From NCBI RefSeq assembly GCF_013393905.1, contig NZ_CP040272.1:4584001-4648000 (forward strand): a stretch of DNA of 64,000 nt. The letters are read 5' to 3'. Position 1 is the first letter of the stretch. Each line of letters starts with the position of its first letter. The notes beneath the pieces are model-generated. The model made no database searches and was not told where the DNA came from. It worked only from the letters and a program-made list of their open reading frames with translations. A program made the position numbers and the translations under genes. Shown here one piece after another: positions 22,339-30,965 of the stretch. Origin of the DNA: Nostoc sp. C052 (lineage in GTDB: Bacteria; Cyanobacteriota; Cyanobacteriia; Cyanobacteriales; Nostocaceae).

Positions 22339-23430
22339 TCACAATTGAACTCTAGGACTCGCATTTTGACTTTCGTCAAATACCCGCCGCTTCTCAGATT
22401 CAGATATCCAGCGATTATAAATTCTAAGAAAAACGGCGCTGTCATGCCCTGTCCAGTCCGCCGCGACTGCGACGGGTATTTTGTATTCTGTGCTAAGGCG
22501 GATACAAAAGGCATGACGGAGGCAATATGGCGTAAAACTTACCTTGCGCCTACTGAAAGTTTTACCTACTCTGTTGCCATAATCTTTAAAAGTTTTCCCA
22601 AGAACCGGTAACTCGTAGGATTTGTATAGCTCCCAGTCCACAGCCCAGCGCTTATGGTATGGGTACACTTCCCTGCTTCCCGTTTTGCCTTTTAATACTT
22701 TTAATATGTGTGGCGGCTCTGGTGAGATTTCGCAGAAAAAAATCTCGTGCGGCCTCAAACCATACGTACTAAGAACACCATAGGCCCACTGCCAATCAGG
22801 GCGATCATCAAAAAGCGATCGCACCTCTTCAATTTCCGAAGTACTGGGGATGTATCGCGGCGATGATTCACTTGCCCCATAAGTGCCAGTATAAGGTGAT
22901 AAATCCACTGTCACTCCAGCAAATTTAGCGAGTGCCGCGAATTTTTCGCATACTAGTTTTCGCTTTCTGGTGTTTGCTGGTACGTTGCTTGCAGCCGCAA
23001 TTAAATTAGCAGATGTGATTTCCCCTTGCAGGAGTTTCCACGCTGGCAAATAATCAGATTTCCATGTGGCAATAGTAGTAGGCGTCTGTCCCCTTCTGGC
23101 ATAGTAATCAGCTTCAAATCTAGCTATCCAGTGTTCAGAGGAATGGGCGGTAGCGGTAGAGAGCGGGGAGTTCTGGTATTTCTCCCAATCAAATCTCCCA
23201 TTCGCTAGCAATCCGCCAATTTCCTTTGCTTCTGCCTCCGCTCTTTGTAATCCCGCCGGATTAGCGTAGATGCCTAGAGATAAATATTGTTGATGCCAGA
23301 CAACCTTGCTACTACCTGGCTTGGGTGGGAAAGTTGCACGGAGAGACAAGCGATCGCCCCTAACACAAACCACCACGCCTATCTTCCCTGCTTTCAGGCG
23401 ATCGTTAACTGCTTCAAGAGTCCATTTCAT
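22339..23430 (-). CDS. Tyrosine recombinase (prophage integrase)
   Basis: 363 residues. Catalytic residues are visible: Arg in YGLRPHEIF, the HxxR box in CLRHAFCIR, His in WTGHDSAVF and the nucleophile Tyr in RIYNRW (about 340). The N-terminal half has a SAM-like core-binding region. Transcription runs away from the tRNA. Its start is about 150 bases from the tRNA-Thr 3' end, the expected location for an integrase that uses this tRNA as attachment site. Confidence 0.9.
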   Translation of the reverse strand: MKWTLEAVNDRLKAGKIGVVVCVRGDRLSLRATFPPKPGSSKVVWHQQYLSLGIYANPAGLQRAEAEAKEIGGLLANGRFDWEKYQNSPLSTATAHSSEHWIARFEADYYARRGQTPTTIATWKSDYLPAWKLLQGEITSANLIAAASNVPANTRKRKLVCEKFAALAKFAGVTVDLSPYTGTYGASESSPRYIPSTSEIEEVRSLFDDRPDWQWAYGVLSTYGLRPHEIFFCEISPEPPHILKVLKGKTGSREVYPYHKRWAVDWELYKSYELPVLGKTFKDYGNRVGKTFSRRKVSFTPYCLRHAFCIRLSTEYKIPVAVAADWTGHDSAVFLRIYNRWISESEKRRVFDESQNASPRVQL

Positions 23431-23442
23431 CGCCCGACACCC

Positions 23443-23519
23443 GAACTAAATTTGAACTAAATCTTTTCCACAGTTAACCATATTTCAGGGTAATTTAGCA
23501 TGGTATTAATATGCTAAAT
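23443..23519. promoter_or_regulatory. Candidate integrase arm sites / promoter region
   Basis: Tandem direct repeats GAACTAAAT at 23443-23451 and 23454-23462 (11-base period) are followed by an inverted repeat, ATTTAGCAT (23493-23501) and ATGCTAAAT (23511-23519). Both lie between the integrase start and the tRNA 3' end. Such repeats are typical of arm-type sites for tyrosine integrases or their directionality factors. The role is an inference. Confidence 0.45.
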
Positions 23520-23547
23520 CGCGGAAACAGGTATTAGTCAAAAAGCG

Positions 23548-23571
23548 AAAACCCCTGGAAGTAGGGGTTTT
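23548..23571 (-). terminator. Terminator after tRNA-Thr
   Basis: Arms AAAACCCCT (23548-23556) and AGGGGTTTT (23563-23571) with a six-base loop. It follows the 3' end of the minus-strand tRNA, and the plus strand shows A-rich sequence on the far side, so the stem plus T run reads as a terminator for the tRNA. It lies within the attachment-site region. Confidence 0.65.
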
Positions 23572-23578
23572 GCGTTAA

Positions 23579-23650
23579 AGCCAGCAGCGGGATTTGAACT
23601 CGCGACCTTCCGATTACAAGTCGGATGCACTACCACTGTGCTATGCTGGC
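23579..23650 (-). tRNA. tRNA-Thr (anticodon UGU)
   Basis: 72 bases, no encoded CCA. The acceptor stem pairs GCCAGCA with TGCTGGC; the anticodon stem-loop is CCGA-CTTGTAA-TCGG with TGT in the loop; the T arm has GGTCGCGAGTTCAAATCCC. The prophage joins at its 3' end, leaving an intact gene. Confidence 0.95.
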
Positions 23651-24018
23651 AAACTTGGCGATTACTTTGTAATTAGCAACCACAATTTCTTATTGTACCA
23701 TAATCAATTTATTTGTCTAGCTCTAATTGCTAAAAAATATCTCCTTCTTCAGAAATTAGGCTACCAAACCAGAGATGTTGGGAATATCGCTGCTTTTTTG
23801 CGTCTTAGATGGTTGAGTTGGCGTGGCAATCGTGATTACTCAGAAAAAATCAGTGATTTTGATCGCCGAATAAAGTTGATAAATTAATATTCATAGCCAA
23901 AGCTAACTCAAATCTGGGCTGGACGCAAAAATATCTGGTACAGTTCCAAAACTGTTTTTTCTTCATACAGCTGAATAAAGGAACAGAAATATATAATTAT
24001 TTTTTACAGATCATAAGC
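23651..24018. other. Intergenic region between tRNA-Thr and argF
   Basis: A plus-strand frame reading through this stretch (23594-23887) starts inside the tRNA antisense and is not a believable gene. No repeat or RNA is recognised; it probably holds the argF and tRNA promoters. Confidence 0.5.
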
Positions 24019-24939
24019 ATGGCAGCACTGCTCGGACGAGATTTATTAAGTTTGGTGGACATTAGTCCAATAGAACTTCAAGAACTTCTGGAATTGGCAG
24101 CTCAACTTAAATCACAACAGCTGAAGTTGCAGTGTAATAAAGTTTTGGGGTTGTTGTTCTCCAAAGCTTCGACTCGCACACGGGTAAGTTTTACCGTGGC
24201 GATGTACCAATTAGGTGGACAGGTAATCGATCTCAACCCTAATGTCACTCAAGTTAGTCGCGGGGAACCCTTGCAAGATACGGCGCGGGTGTTAGATCGA
24301 TATTTGGATATTTTGGCAATTCGCACATTTGCCCAGCAAGATTTGGAAACTTTTGCTGAATATGCCAAGATTCCGGTGATTAACGCGCTGACTGATGCAG
24401 AACATCCCTGTCAGGTATTAGCGGATTTATTGACGATTCAAGAAAGCTTTGACACCCTTGCTGGGTTAACTTTAACCTACGTGGGTGATGGCAATAATAT
24501 GGCTAATTCTCTGATGTTGGGCTGTGCTTTAGTGGGGATGAATGTCAGAATTGCTACTCCTAAAGGATATGAGCCAGATTCTAGGATTGTAGAGCAAGCA
24601 AGAGCGATCGCTAATCGCAAAACTGAAGTCCTTTTAACTCACGATCCAGAATTAGCCGCTAAGGGATCTGCTGTACTTTATACTGATGTTTGGGCAAGTA
24701 TGGGACAAGAGGCAGAAGCCGATAACCGAATGCCGATTTTCCAGCCTTACCAAATTTCAGAGCAGCTATTGAGCCTTGCCGATCCAGAAGCAATTGTTTT
24801 ACACTGCTTACCAGCCCATCGTGGTGAAGAAATTACCGAAGAAGTTATTGAAGGTTCCCAATCACGAGTTTGGGAACAGGCTGAAAATCGCTTGCACGCC
24901 CAAAAAGCTTTGCTTGCTAGTATCTTAGGAGCAGAGTAA
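24019..24939 (+). CDS. argF: Ornithine carbamoyltransferase
   Basis: 306 residues. The carbamoyl-phosphate motif SKASTRTRVSF is at about 49-59, with the HPCQVLADL motif near 135 and the ornithine-binding region HCLPAHRG near 267. These are the conserved signatures of anabolic OTCase, which makes citrulline from ornithine and carbamoyl phosphate in arginine synthesis. Length is normal. It is followed by a strong terminator and is a stand-alone gene beside the prophage target tRNA. Confidence 0.96.
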   Translation: MAALLGRDLLSLVDISPIELQELLELAAQLKSQQLKLQCNKVLGLLFSKASTRTRVSFTVAMYQLGGQVIDLNPNVTQVSRGEPLQDTARVLDRYLDILAIRTFAQQDLETFAEYAKIPVINALTDAEHPCQVLADLLTIQESFDTLAGLTLTYVGDGNNMANSLMLGCALVGMNVRIATPKGYEPDSRIVEQARAIANRKTEVLLTHDPELAAKGSAVLYTDVWASMGQEAEADNRMPIFQPYQISEQLLSLADPEAIVLHCLPAHRGEEITEEVIEGSQSRVWEQAENRLHAQKALLASILGAE

Positions 24940-24959
24940 AAAGTCAAAAGTTAAAAGTT

Positions 24960-25000
24960 AAAAGGCAAAAGAAAATAAAATCATCTTGCTTTTGCCTTTT
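24960..25000 (+). terminator. argF terminator
   Basis: Arms AAAAGGCAAAAG (24960-24971) and CTTTTGCCTTTT (24989-25000) form a perfect 12-bp stem with a 17-base loop, followed by ATATTTTTATTTTTC. It starts 20 bases after the argF stop. Confidence 0.75.
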
Positions 25001-25039
25001 ATATTTTTATTTTTCTATTGCTTATGGGGAGTTTTTTGT

Positions 25040-25068
25040 AGTACTAATGTTCTAGAGACATTTATAAT
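25040..25068 (+). promoter_or_regulatory. LexA box and -10 element of lexA
   Basis: AGTACTAATGTTCT at 25040-25053 fits the cyanobacterial SOS box consensus RGTACNNNDGTWCB at every position. TATAAT at 25063-25068 provides a -10 element, so the box covers the -35 region. This is the expected autoregulation site, about 33 bases before the lexA ATG. Confidence 0.8.
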
Positions 25069-25085
25069 TACTTCCCGCTTTTTTT

Positions 25086-25691
25086 ATGGAACGTCTAACA
25101 GAAGCTCAACAAGAACTTTACGAATGGTTGGCAGAATACATTAGAACGCACCAGCATTCGCCTTCGATTCGGCAGATGATGCAAGCGATGAATTTGAAGT
25201 CACCAGCACCAATTCAAAGTCGCTTAGAACATTTACGGACTAAAGGATATATAGAATGGACTGAAGGACAAGCGCGAACGATTCGGATTTTGCGTCCTGT
25301 GAAGCAAGGTGTACCAATTTTGGGCACGATCGCTGCTGGTGGTTTAATAGAACCGTTTACTGATGCTGTAGATCATTTAGACTTTTCTAATTTCGATTTA
25401 CCTCCCCAAACTTATGCTTTGCGCGTAGCTGGCGATAGCATGATCGAAGATTTAATTACTGATGGCGATGTGGTATTTCTGCGTCCAGTAGCAGAACCAA
25501 ATCATTTAAAAAATGGCACTATTGTCGCCGCTAGAGTTGATGGATTTGGTACAACATTAAAACGTTTTTATCGCCAAGGCGATCGCGTCACTCTTAAACC
25601 AGCAAATCCCAAGTACAATCCCATTGAAGTCAGCGCTATACAAGTGCAGGTACAAGGTTCACTCATTGGTGTTTGGCGTGGTTACAACTAA
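25086..25691 (+). CDS. lexA: LexA repressor
   Basis: 201 residues. N-terminal winged helix (SPSIRQMMQAMNL, then PIQSRLEHLRTKGYI) and a C-terminal S24 peptidase domain with the cleavage site Ala84-Gly85 (TIAAGGL), nucleophile Ser118 (AGDSM) and Lys159 (TTLKR). All catalytic residues are present, so RecA-stimulated self-cleavage is possible. In some cyanobacteria LexA controls carbon or redox genes rather than classical SOS. It lies 88 bases before the Dnd-type helicase gene. Confidence 0.95.
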   Translation: MERLTEAQQELYEWLAEYIRTHQHSPSIRQMMQAMNLKSPAPIQSRLEHLRTKGYIEWTEGQARTIRILRPVKQGVPILGTIAAGGLIEPFTDAVDHLDFSNFDLPPQTYALRVAGDSMIEDLITDGDVVFLRPVAEPNHLKNGTIVAARVDGFGTTLKRFYRQGDRVTLKPANPKYNPIEVSAIQVQVQGSLIGVWRGYN

Positions 25692-25749
25692 GTAATGGGG
25701 ACTGGGGAGAAATCAATTCAAAATTCAAAAACTCCTGTCTCCTCTTTCC

Positions 25750-25772
25750 CAATGACTAATGACTAATGACTA
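25750..25772. repeat. Short tandem repeat (ACTAATG type)
   Basis: Three units of the 7-bp ATGACTA sequence lie just before the ATG of the helicase gene at 25780. The same unit recurs at 57290-57325. Confidence 0.75.
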
Positions 25773-25779
25773 AATAAAT

Positions 25780-27261
25780 ATGTACCTGACGAAAAATCCA
25801 GTGCTGCAACTGCCCACTTTCCGGTTGAAATTACCGTTTGCAAGGGAAAGTAAGGGCAGTTATTACACTCCGCAACCATTGCCAGGATGCCCAAGAATGC
25901 CTGTGTCTCTGCAATTACGGCAATATCAGCGCCAAGCGATCGCTAGCTGGTTTACCAACAATGGCAGAGGGACGCTGAAAATGGCTACTGGTAGTGGTAA
26001 AACAATTACCGCATTAGCGATCGCTTGTGAATTATATCAGCAGATTAATTTACAAGTTCTGGTGGTGGTGTGTCCCTATCGCCATCTCGTCACCCAATGG
26101 GCGCGAGAATGTGAAAAATTTAATTTGCAACCCATTTTAGCTTTCGAGAATTTACGCACTTGGCAAAGTCAACTTTCTACGCAAATTTATAATCTGCGTT
26201 CTGGTTCTCAACGGTTTGTTACTGTCATAACTACGAACTCCACTTTAATTGGAGATGGGTTTCAGTCTCAACTCAAATATTTTCCCGCCAAAACTTTAAT
26301 TATTGGGGATGAGGCGCATAATTTAGGCGCACCCAAGTTAGAAGAAAGTTTACCGCGAAGTGTTGGGTTGAGGCTGGCTTTATCTGCCACACCAGAGAGG
26401 TATTTTGATGATTTTGGTACGCAATCTCTATTTGATTATTTTGGCCCAGTTCTCAAGCCAGAGTTTACTTTGAGGGATGCGATCGCTCAAGGTGCTTTGG
26501 TACATTATCTGTATTATCCGGTGTTGGTGGAGTTAACTGAAGCAGAGAGTATTGCCTATTTAAAGCTAACTAAAAGAATTGGGCGATCGCTACTATATCG
26601 AGATCGAGAAAATGGCGACGCAGGAAGCTTTGAAGACAATGAAGATTTAAAGCCGTTGTTGATGCAAAGAGCAAGGTTAATTGGTGCGGCGGAAAATAAA
26701 TTAAATGCTTTGCGGGATTTAATGATTACTCGCCGCGAAACTACTCACACACTTTTTTATTGTAGTGATGGTTCCCAAGATGCTGGACAACGTTCATCTC
26801 TACGCCAACTTAAAGCTGTTGCTAAAATTCTCGGAGTGGATTTAGGGTATAAAGTTAGTACCTATACAGCTCAAACAACTTTGCAAGAAAGGGAAATATT
26901 GCGCCATCAATTTGAAAGCGGAGAATTGCAAGGTTTAGTGGCAATTCGTTGTTTAGATGAAGGTGTTGATATTCCAGCAATTCAAACTGCGGTGATTTTA
27001 TCAAGTTCTGGAAATCCTCGCCAATTTATTCAGCGAAGGGGGCGAGTTTTACGTCCTCATCCGGGAAAGGAACGCGCCACTATATTTGACATGATTGTTT
27101 TACCCCCAGATTTGGATAGAGAAACTATAGAAGTTGAACGTAATTTGTTGAAAAAAGAATTACGGCGCTTTGTAGAGTTTGCTGATTTAGCTGATAATGC
27201 AGGGGAAGCAAGAATGAAGTTACTTGATTTACAAAAGCGCTATGGTTTATTAGATATTTGA
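25780..27261 (+). CDS. DEAD/DEAH helicase of the Dnd restriction type
   Basis: 493 residues. The Q-motif-like LRQYQRQAI (about 47-55) precedes Walker A ATGSGKT (about 69-75), DEAH box GDEAHN (176-181), the SAT motif LSATPER, and the late helicase motif RRGRVLRPHPGK near 425. A domain of this size and layout belongs to the helicase family repeatedly linked to Dnd systems as the putative phosphorothioation-system restriction enzyme. It would attack DNA lacking phosphorothioate marks, using ATP. The family assignment is from memory and from its neighbours; no nuclease domain is visible, so a partner may do the cutting. Confidence 0.75.
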   Translation: MYLTKNPVLQLPTFRLKLPFARESKGSYYTPQPLPGCPRMPVSLQLRQYQRQAIASWFTNNGRGTLKMATGSGKTITALAIACELYQQINLQVLVVVCPYRHLVTQWARECEKFNLQPILAFENLRTWQSQLSTQIYNLRSGSQRFVTVITTNSTLIGDGFQSQLKYFPAKTLIIGDEAHNLGAPKLEESLPRSVGLRLALSATPERYFDDFGTQSLFDYFGPVLKPEFTLRDAIAQGALVHYLYYPVLVELTEAESIAYLKLTKRIGRSLLYRDRENGDAGSFEDNEDLKPLLMQRARLIGAAENKLNALRDLMITRRETTHTLFYCSDGSQDAGQRSSLRQLKAVAKILGVDLGYKVSTYTAQTTLQEREILRHQFESGELQGLVAIRCLDEGVDIPAIQTAVILSSSGNPRQFIQRRGRVLRPHPGKERATIFDMIVLPPDLDRETIEVERNLLKKELRRFVEFADLADNAGEARMKLLDLQKRYGLLDI

Positions 27262-27348
27262 TGATGAACTATATAGTTGTATTTTTTTGTAAAAATTTTC
27301 AAGTTTTGAAAAAAGAAGCATTAAGTATGAAATAATAAAATTATGGAT

Positions 27349-27407
27349 TAGATTATAATGGGATGTAAGTGGCTTTAAAAATTTCACTTACATCCCATTA
27401 TGATCTA
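27349..27407. repeat. Large hairpin downstream of the helicase gene
   Basis: Arms of 23 bases (27349-27371 and 27385-27407) pair with a single mismatch around a 13-base AT-rich loop; the core is GGGATGTAAGTG against CACTTACATCCC. It may be a strong terminator between the helicase and the next operon, or a small palindromic mobile element. The rest of the 27262-27528 gap is AT-rich and empty. Confidence 0.7.
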
Positions 27408-27528
27408 GATTGCTAATGTTAATAATACCAGAAGACAATTTAATAATAAAGTCCTTTTCCAAAGAAAAATATAAATTTAAAAAAATAGTTTTTGCAAAAT
27501 TAAAGATAACGCTAACAGTGGCTTTACG

Positions 27529-27762
27529 GTGGTAAATACAGCACTAGACAAAGTTAAAATATGGAAAATCTATATTTCCAAACTGAAGATGTCACAAGAT
27601 GCGAATATCGATGATGTGCAAGAGCCAATAAACAGCGCTCCGGCGGAGGTACGGCGAATTATTGAGCGGGTATGGAAGCTGGAAAAAGGCAGGCTAGATA
27701 AGAAGATTAACAGCCATATAAATGATAATATTTTGGACATTATTAAGGAAGAGGTGCGATGA
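27529..27762 (+). CDS. Small helical partner of the DndD-like ATPase (77 aa or 57 aa)
   Basis: GTG start at 27529, or ATG at 27589 giving 57 residues; the second fits the more conserved-looking part (SAPAEVRRIIERVWKLEKGRLDKKI). All helix, Lys/Glu-rich. It overlaps the ATPase start by four bases (ATGA), so the two are translated together and likely act together. No family is recognised; small helical partners often bind SMC-type ATPases. Confidence 0.6.
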   Translation: MVNTALDKVKIWKIYISKLKMSQDANIDDVQEPINSAPAEVRRIIERVWKLEKGRLDKKINSHINDNILDIIKEEVR

Positions 27763-29831
27763 AGCTGACTTCAATCAAGCTATGCAACTTTCGCTCCTTT
27801 TATGGTACGACACCAGAGATGCTTCTGGCTGGTGGAGATGTTCAAAATACGACGATTATTCATGGCAATAATGGCTCTGGTAAAACCAGTTTACTAAATG
27901 CCTTTACGTGGGTATTATATGAGAAATTTAGTGCAGCATTTGCATCAATAGAACAGTTAGTTAATAAGCGTGCGATCGCAGAAGCTCAAAAAGGTCAAGC
28001 TGTAGAATGTTGGGTAGAGATTGGCTGGGAACATGAAGGTAAACGTTATCGAGTTAAACGCGCCTGTCGGGGTTATAAAAACGAAGGTGATTTTGACGCT
28101 GGCAAAACTCAATTAACCATGTGGGTTGGTGCAGATGATGGCAAATGGAATATACCAACTCAGCAACCAGACGATATAATTAATCAAATTTTACCTGCTA
28201 CTTTACATCAATATTTTTTCTTTGACGGCGAACGAATTGAAGAAATAGTCCGTTCTGATAAAAAAGCCGAAATTGCCGAAGCTACAAAAATTTTCTTGGG
28301 TGTAGAAGTAATCAATCGTTCTATTAGACATTTGGGAGATGCTAAAAAAGCTCTAGAAAATGAATTAAAAGCAATTGGTGATTCTGAAACCAAACAACTA
28401 TTACGACAGCAAGAAAAAATAGAGCGCGAACGCGAACGCATTACTAAACGGCAAACGGAAATTAAAGAAGAGTTAGAATATCAACAAACTTTTAAAAAAG
28501 AGACAAGTAACCGTTTACGAGAACTTAGTGCAGCTAAAGAATTGCAAGAAAGATGGCAAGATTTAGAATCGCAGAAGACGGCGAATCAAGAAGAATATAA
28601 AAAAACAAAGGAAGCGCTGAAAAAAGTTATCTCTGCGCGGGGTTATACAGTTTTATTGTCGGAAACTACATCCCAGTTTCGAGGAATTATCAATGATTTG
28701 AAACAGCGCGGCGAGTTAACATCAGGAATTTCGCGGGAATTTATCAGTGATTTACTCAATTCTCAGCGCTGTATTTGTGGCGCAGAATTACATGAGGGTA
28801 ATCATTCTCATACTCATGTAAGTACTTGGTTAAATAAAGCCGGTTCCTCGGCGGTAGAAGAAACTGCAATTCGGATGATAGCTCAAGTAGATGAAATTGA
28901 TAAGCAAGCAATAGGTTTTTGGGAAGAAGTTGATAGAGAACAAACTAGGATTAATCAGTTAAGGCAAAGCATATCTCAAATTGAAGGCGATTTAGACAAT
29001 ATTCAAGAACGGTTGCGAAAAGATGCTAATGAAGAAATTAGCAGTTTACAAAAACGGCTAGATGAAATTGAAAGTAAAATTGATGAATTGAATCGAGAAC
29101 AGGGTGCAAATCAACAGCAAATTGCTCAACTCACAACTGAAATTGAAGGTTTGAACAAACAAATCGCTAAACAAAAGCTGAATGAAGATAAGCAAACTTT
29201 AGCACAGCGACGAATTTACGCTACTCAAGATGCAATCGAACGATTAACGGAAGTTAGAAATCGTCAAGAGCAACAATTTCGCCTGCAACTAGAAAAGCGA
29301 GTACAAGAGATATTTATGGAGATTTCTGTAACTCCATACATTCCTAAAATTAGTGAAAAATATGAACTGACATTAGTAGAAAATACTACAGGTATAGAAG
29401 CACCAGTTGCAGCTTCTACCGGAGAAAATCAGATTCTCAGTTTATCCTTTATAGCCAGCATCATTGACAAAGTACGGGAATGGAGTGAGAAGCGAAAAAT
29501 GATGATGATTCCCGACAGTAGTACTTTCCCAATTGTCATGGATTCACCCTTCGGTAGTTTGGATGAGAATTCGCGGCGACACATTGCGAAGACAATTCCC
29601 CAATTAGCGAATCAGTTGATAGTTTTAGTAACTAAAACTCAGTGGCGAGGTGAAGTAGAAGCAGAGATGACAGAGAGAATTGGTAAAGAATATGTGCTTA
29701 CGTATTATTCTTCTAAGCCGGATTGCGAACAAGATTATATTGAATTGGGTGGAGAAAGATATCCTTTGGTGAAACAAAGTCCGAACGAGTATGAATATAC
29801 TGAAATTATTGCGGTTGAACGTAATATTTAA
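27759..29831 (+). CDS. DndD-like SMC-type ATPase with zinc-hook-like motif
   Basis: 690 residues. The N-terminus has Walker A HGNNGSGKTS (35-44); two long coiled coils (about 195-320 and 370-520) flank a central CICG at 338-341, where Rad50-like proteins place a zinc hook. The C-terminal half has ASTGENQ (about 550) and Walker B IVMDSPFGSLDE (about 591-602). This Rad50/DndD-like ABC ATPase differs from the true DndD encoded further on, so the island has two. ATP-driven DNA gripping or surveillance in the restriction step is an inference. Confidence 0.75.
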   Translation: MKLTSIKLCNFRSFYGTTPEMLLAGGDVQNTTIIHGNNGSGKTSLLNAFTWVLYEKFSAAFASIEQLVNKRAIAEAQKGQAVECWVEIGWEHEGKRYRVKRACRGYKNEGDFDAGKTQLTMWVGADDGKWNIPTQQPDDIINQILPATLHQYFFFDGERIEEIVRSDKKAEIAEATKIFLGVEVINRSIRHLGDAKKALENELKAIGDSETKQLLRQQEKIERERERITKRQTEIKEELEYQQTFKKETSNRLRELSAAKELQERWQDLESQKTANQEEYKKTKEALKKVISARGYTVLLSETTSQFRGIINDLKQRGELTSGISREFISDLLNSQRCICGAELHEGNHSHTHVSTWLNKAGSSAVEETAIRMIAQVDEIDKQAIGFWEEVDREQTRINQLRQSISQIEGDLDNIQERLRKDANEEISSLQKRLDEIESKIDELNREQGANQQQIAQLTTEIEGLNKQIAKQKLNEDKQTLAQRRIYATQDAIERLTEVRNRQEQQFRLQLEKRVQEIFMEISVTPYIPKISEKYELTLVENTTGIEAPVAASTGENQILSLSFIASIIDKVREWSEKRKMMMIPDSSTFPIVMDSPFGSLDENSRRHIAKTIPQLANQLIVLVTKTQWRGEVEAEMTERIGKEYVLTYYSSKPDCEQDYIELGGERYPLVKQSPNEYEYTEIIAVERNI

Positions 29832-29842
29832 AGGATAAAGTT

Positions 29843-30412
29843 ATGGTTGCGAATCCAGACGGAAAGTATATGACTCCCCAGGAATACCTGGAATGGGAAG
29901 AACACCAAGAGATTAAATACGAATATATCAATGGTGAAGTCTTTGCCATGACTGGGGGGACAATTCCTCATACTAGTATTGCCTTAAACTTAGCTTCGGC
30001 ATTAAAAAGTCACCTCCGAGGAAGTTCTTGTCGGGCTTTTATGGCAGATGCAAAAGTAGGAGTAACTGAGAACGGGCCATTTCACTACCCGGATGTTGTC
30101 GTGAGTTGTGATGAAAGAGATAGACAAGCTATTAAATTTCTTCAGTATCCTTGTCTAATTGTCGAAGTTCTCTCCCCCAGTACAGAAGCTTACGACAGAG
30201 GTCGTAAATTTATTCAGTACCGCCGTATCAAAACTTTACAAGAATATGTTCTTATTGATGCTGAAAAAATTAGTTTAGATTGCTTTCGTATCAATGACAA
30301 AGGGATTTGGGAGTTACATCCTTATGAAGAAGGGGATGAGGTTAATTTAACTAGCGTTGATTTTAACTTTCCGATTTCTTTAGTTTATGAAGATGTTCAG
30401 TTTCCAACTTGA
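29843..30412 (+). CDS. Uma2-family (DUF820) PD-(D/E)XK endonuclease-like protein
   Basis: 189 residues. Typical beginning (MTPQEYLEWEEHQEIKYEYINGEVFAMTGGT), then DVVVSCD and IVEVLSPST, where Asp and the Glu of VEV form the nuclease-like active site. This family is hugely expanded in cyanobacteria and is often carried as accessory DNA. AAAGGA lies upstream. It may be a passenger in the Dnd island, and the target is unknown. Confidence 0.85.
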   Translation: MVANPDGKYMTPQEYLEWEEHQEIKYEYINGEVFAMTGGTIPHTSIALNLASALKSHLRGSSCRAFMADAKVGVTENGPFHYPDVVVSCDERDRQAIKFLQYPCLIVEVLSPSTEAYDRGRKFIQYRRIKTLQEYVLIDAEKISLDCFRINDKGIWELHPYEEGDEVNLTSVDFNFPISLVYEDVQFPT

Positions 30413-30471
30413 GTTTAGGGAAAACTAGAGACAGTGGCAGAAAAAGTAAACCCACACTCGGATGATTAAAA

Positions 30472-30696
30472 ATGACAGCACACGAAAGAGAACAGTTAAT
30501 TAAAGATATCAACGTACTGCTGCATCAAGCTTATGACAGTACTTTAGATGAAATTTATGCACTCTTAAAAAGAATCGATGATGTAGACGATGAAGAAGAC
30601 TTAAAAGCCATTAAAGAAGCTAGGGAAGATATACGCATTAATGGCACTGTGTCTTGGGATGAAATTCAAAACGAAATAAACAAGGATATTGCGTGA
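30472..30696 (+). CDS. Antitoxin of a RelE-type pair
   Basis: 74 residues, helical and acidic (DVDDEEDLKAIKEAREDIRINGTVSWDEIQNEI), like the antitoxins that precede RelE/ParE toxins in cyanobacteria. The stop overlaps the toxin GTG start (GTGA). The toxin gene that follows has an internal stop, so this antitoxin may be orphaned. Confidence 0.65.
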   Translation: MTAHEREQLIKDINVLLHQAYDSTLDEIYALLKRIDDVDDEEDLKAIKEAREDIRINGTVSWDEIQNEINKDIA

Positions 30697-30959
30697 GTTA
30701 CGAAGTTAAATTTTCAAGGGGTGCGAAAAAGTAGTTTAGGAAACTACCTATAGACGTACAACAGCGCATACAAACTAAAATCAACGACTTGGCAATAGAA
30801 CCGCGTCCAAACGGGGTAAAAAAATTACAAGCTGATGATAATTCATATCGTATTCGAGTAGGAGATTATCGAGTGGTTTATGAAATAGGTGATGATGTTT
30901 TGATAGTAACTGTAATTAAAATAGGACATCGTAGCGATATTTATAAAGATGAAAGTTAG
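30693..30959 (+). pseudogene. RelE/ParE-type toxin gene with an in-frame amber codon
   Basis: GTG start at 30693, TAG at 30732-30734 after 13 codons, then open to the TAG at 30957. Readthrough gives a full 88-residue RelE-like protein: FRKLPIDVQQRIQTKI, then KKLQADDNSYRIRVGDYRVVYEI and VIKIGHRSDIY. The residue at the stop is normally Gln (KQFRKLP), and one C-to-T change turns CAG into TAG. The toxin is probably dead, which removes the need for a functional antitoxin. Confidence 0.8.
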
Positions 30960-30965
30960 CAGAGT

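Larger units (their letters stand above)
1..23579. mobile_element. Prophage (right part) integrated at tRNA-Thr
   Basis: Virion genes (capsid, scaffold-like, tail-like), an early operon, a repressor switch, a Rad52-like annealing protein and a tyrosine integrase form one block that ends at the 3' end of a tRNA-Thr gene, the classic tyrosine-recombinase target. The gene block to the right of the tRNA is ordinary chromosome (argF, lexA). The left boundary, and any portal or terminase genes, would lie before position 1. Three frame-disrupted genes suggest decay. It could also be a phage-derived satellite, because terminase and lysis genes are not seen here. Confidence 0.85.

Noticed and set aside
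23594..23887. A 97-codon plus-strand frame between the tRNA and argF
   Set aside because: It starts inside the antisense of tRNA-Thr, has odd composition and no recognisable pattern.
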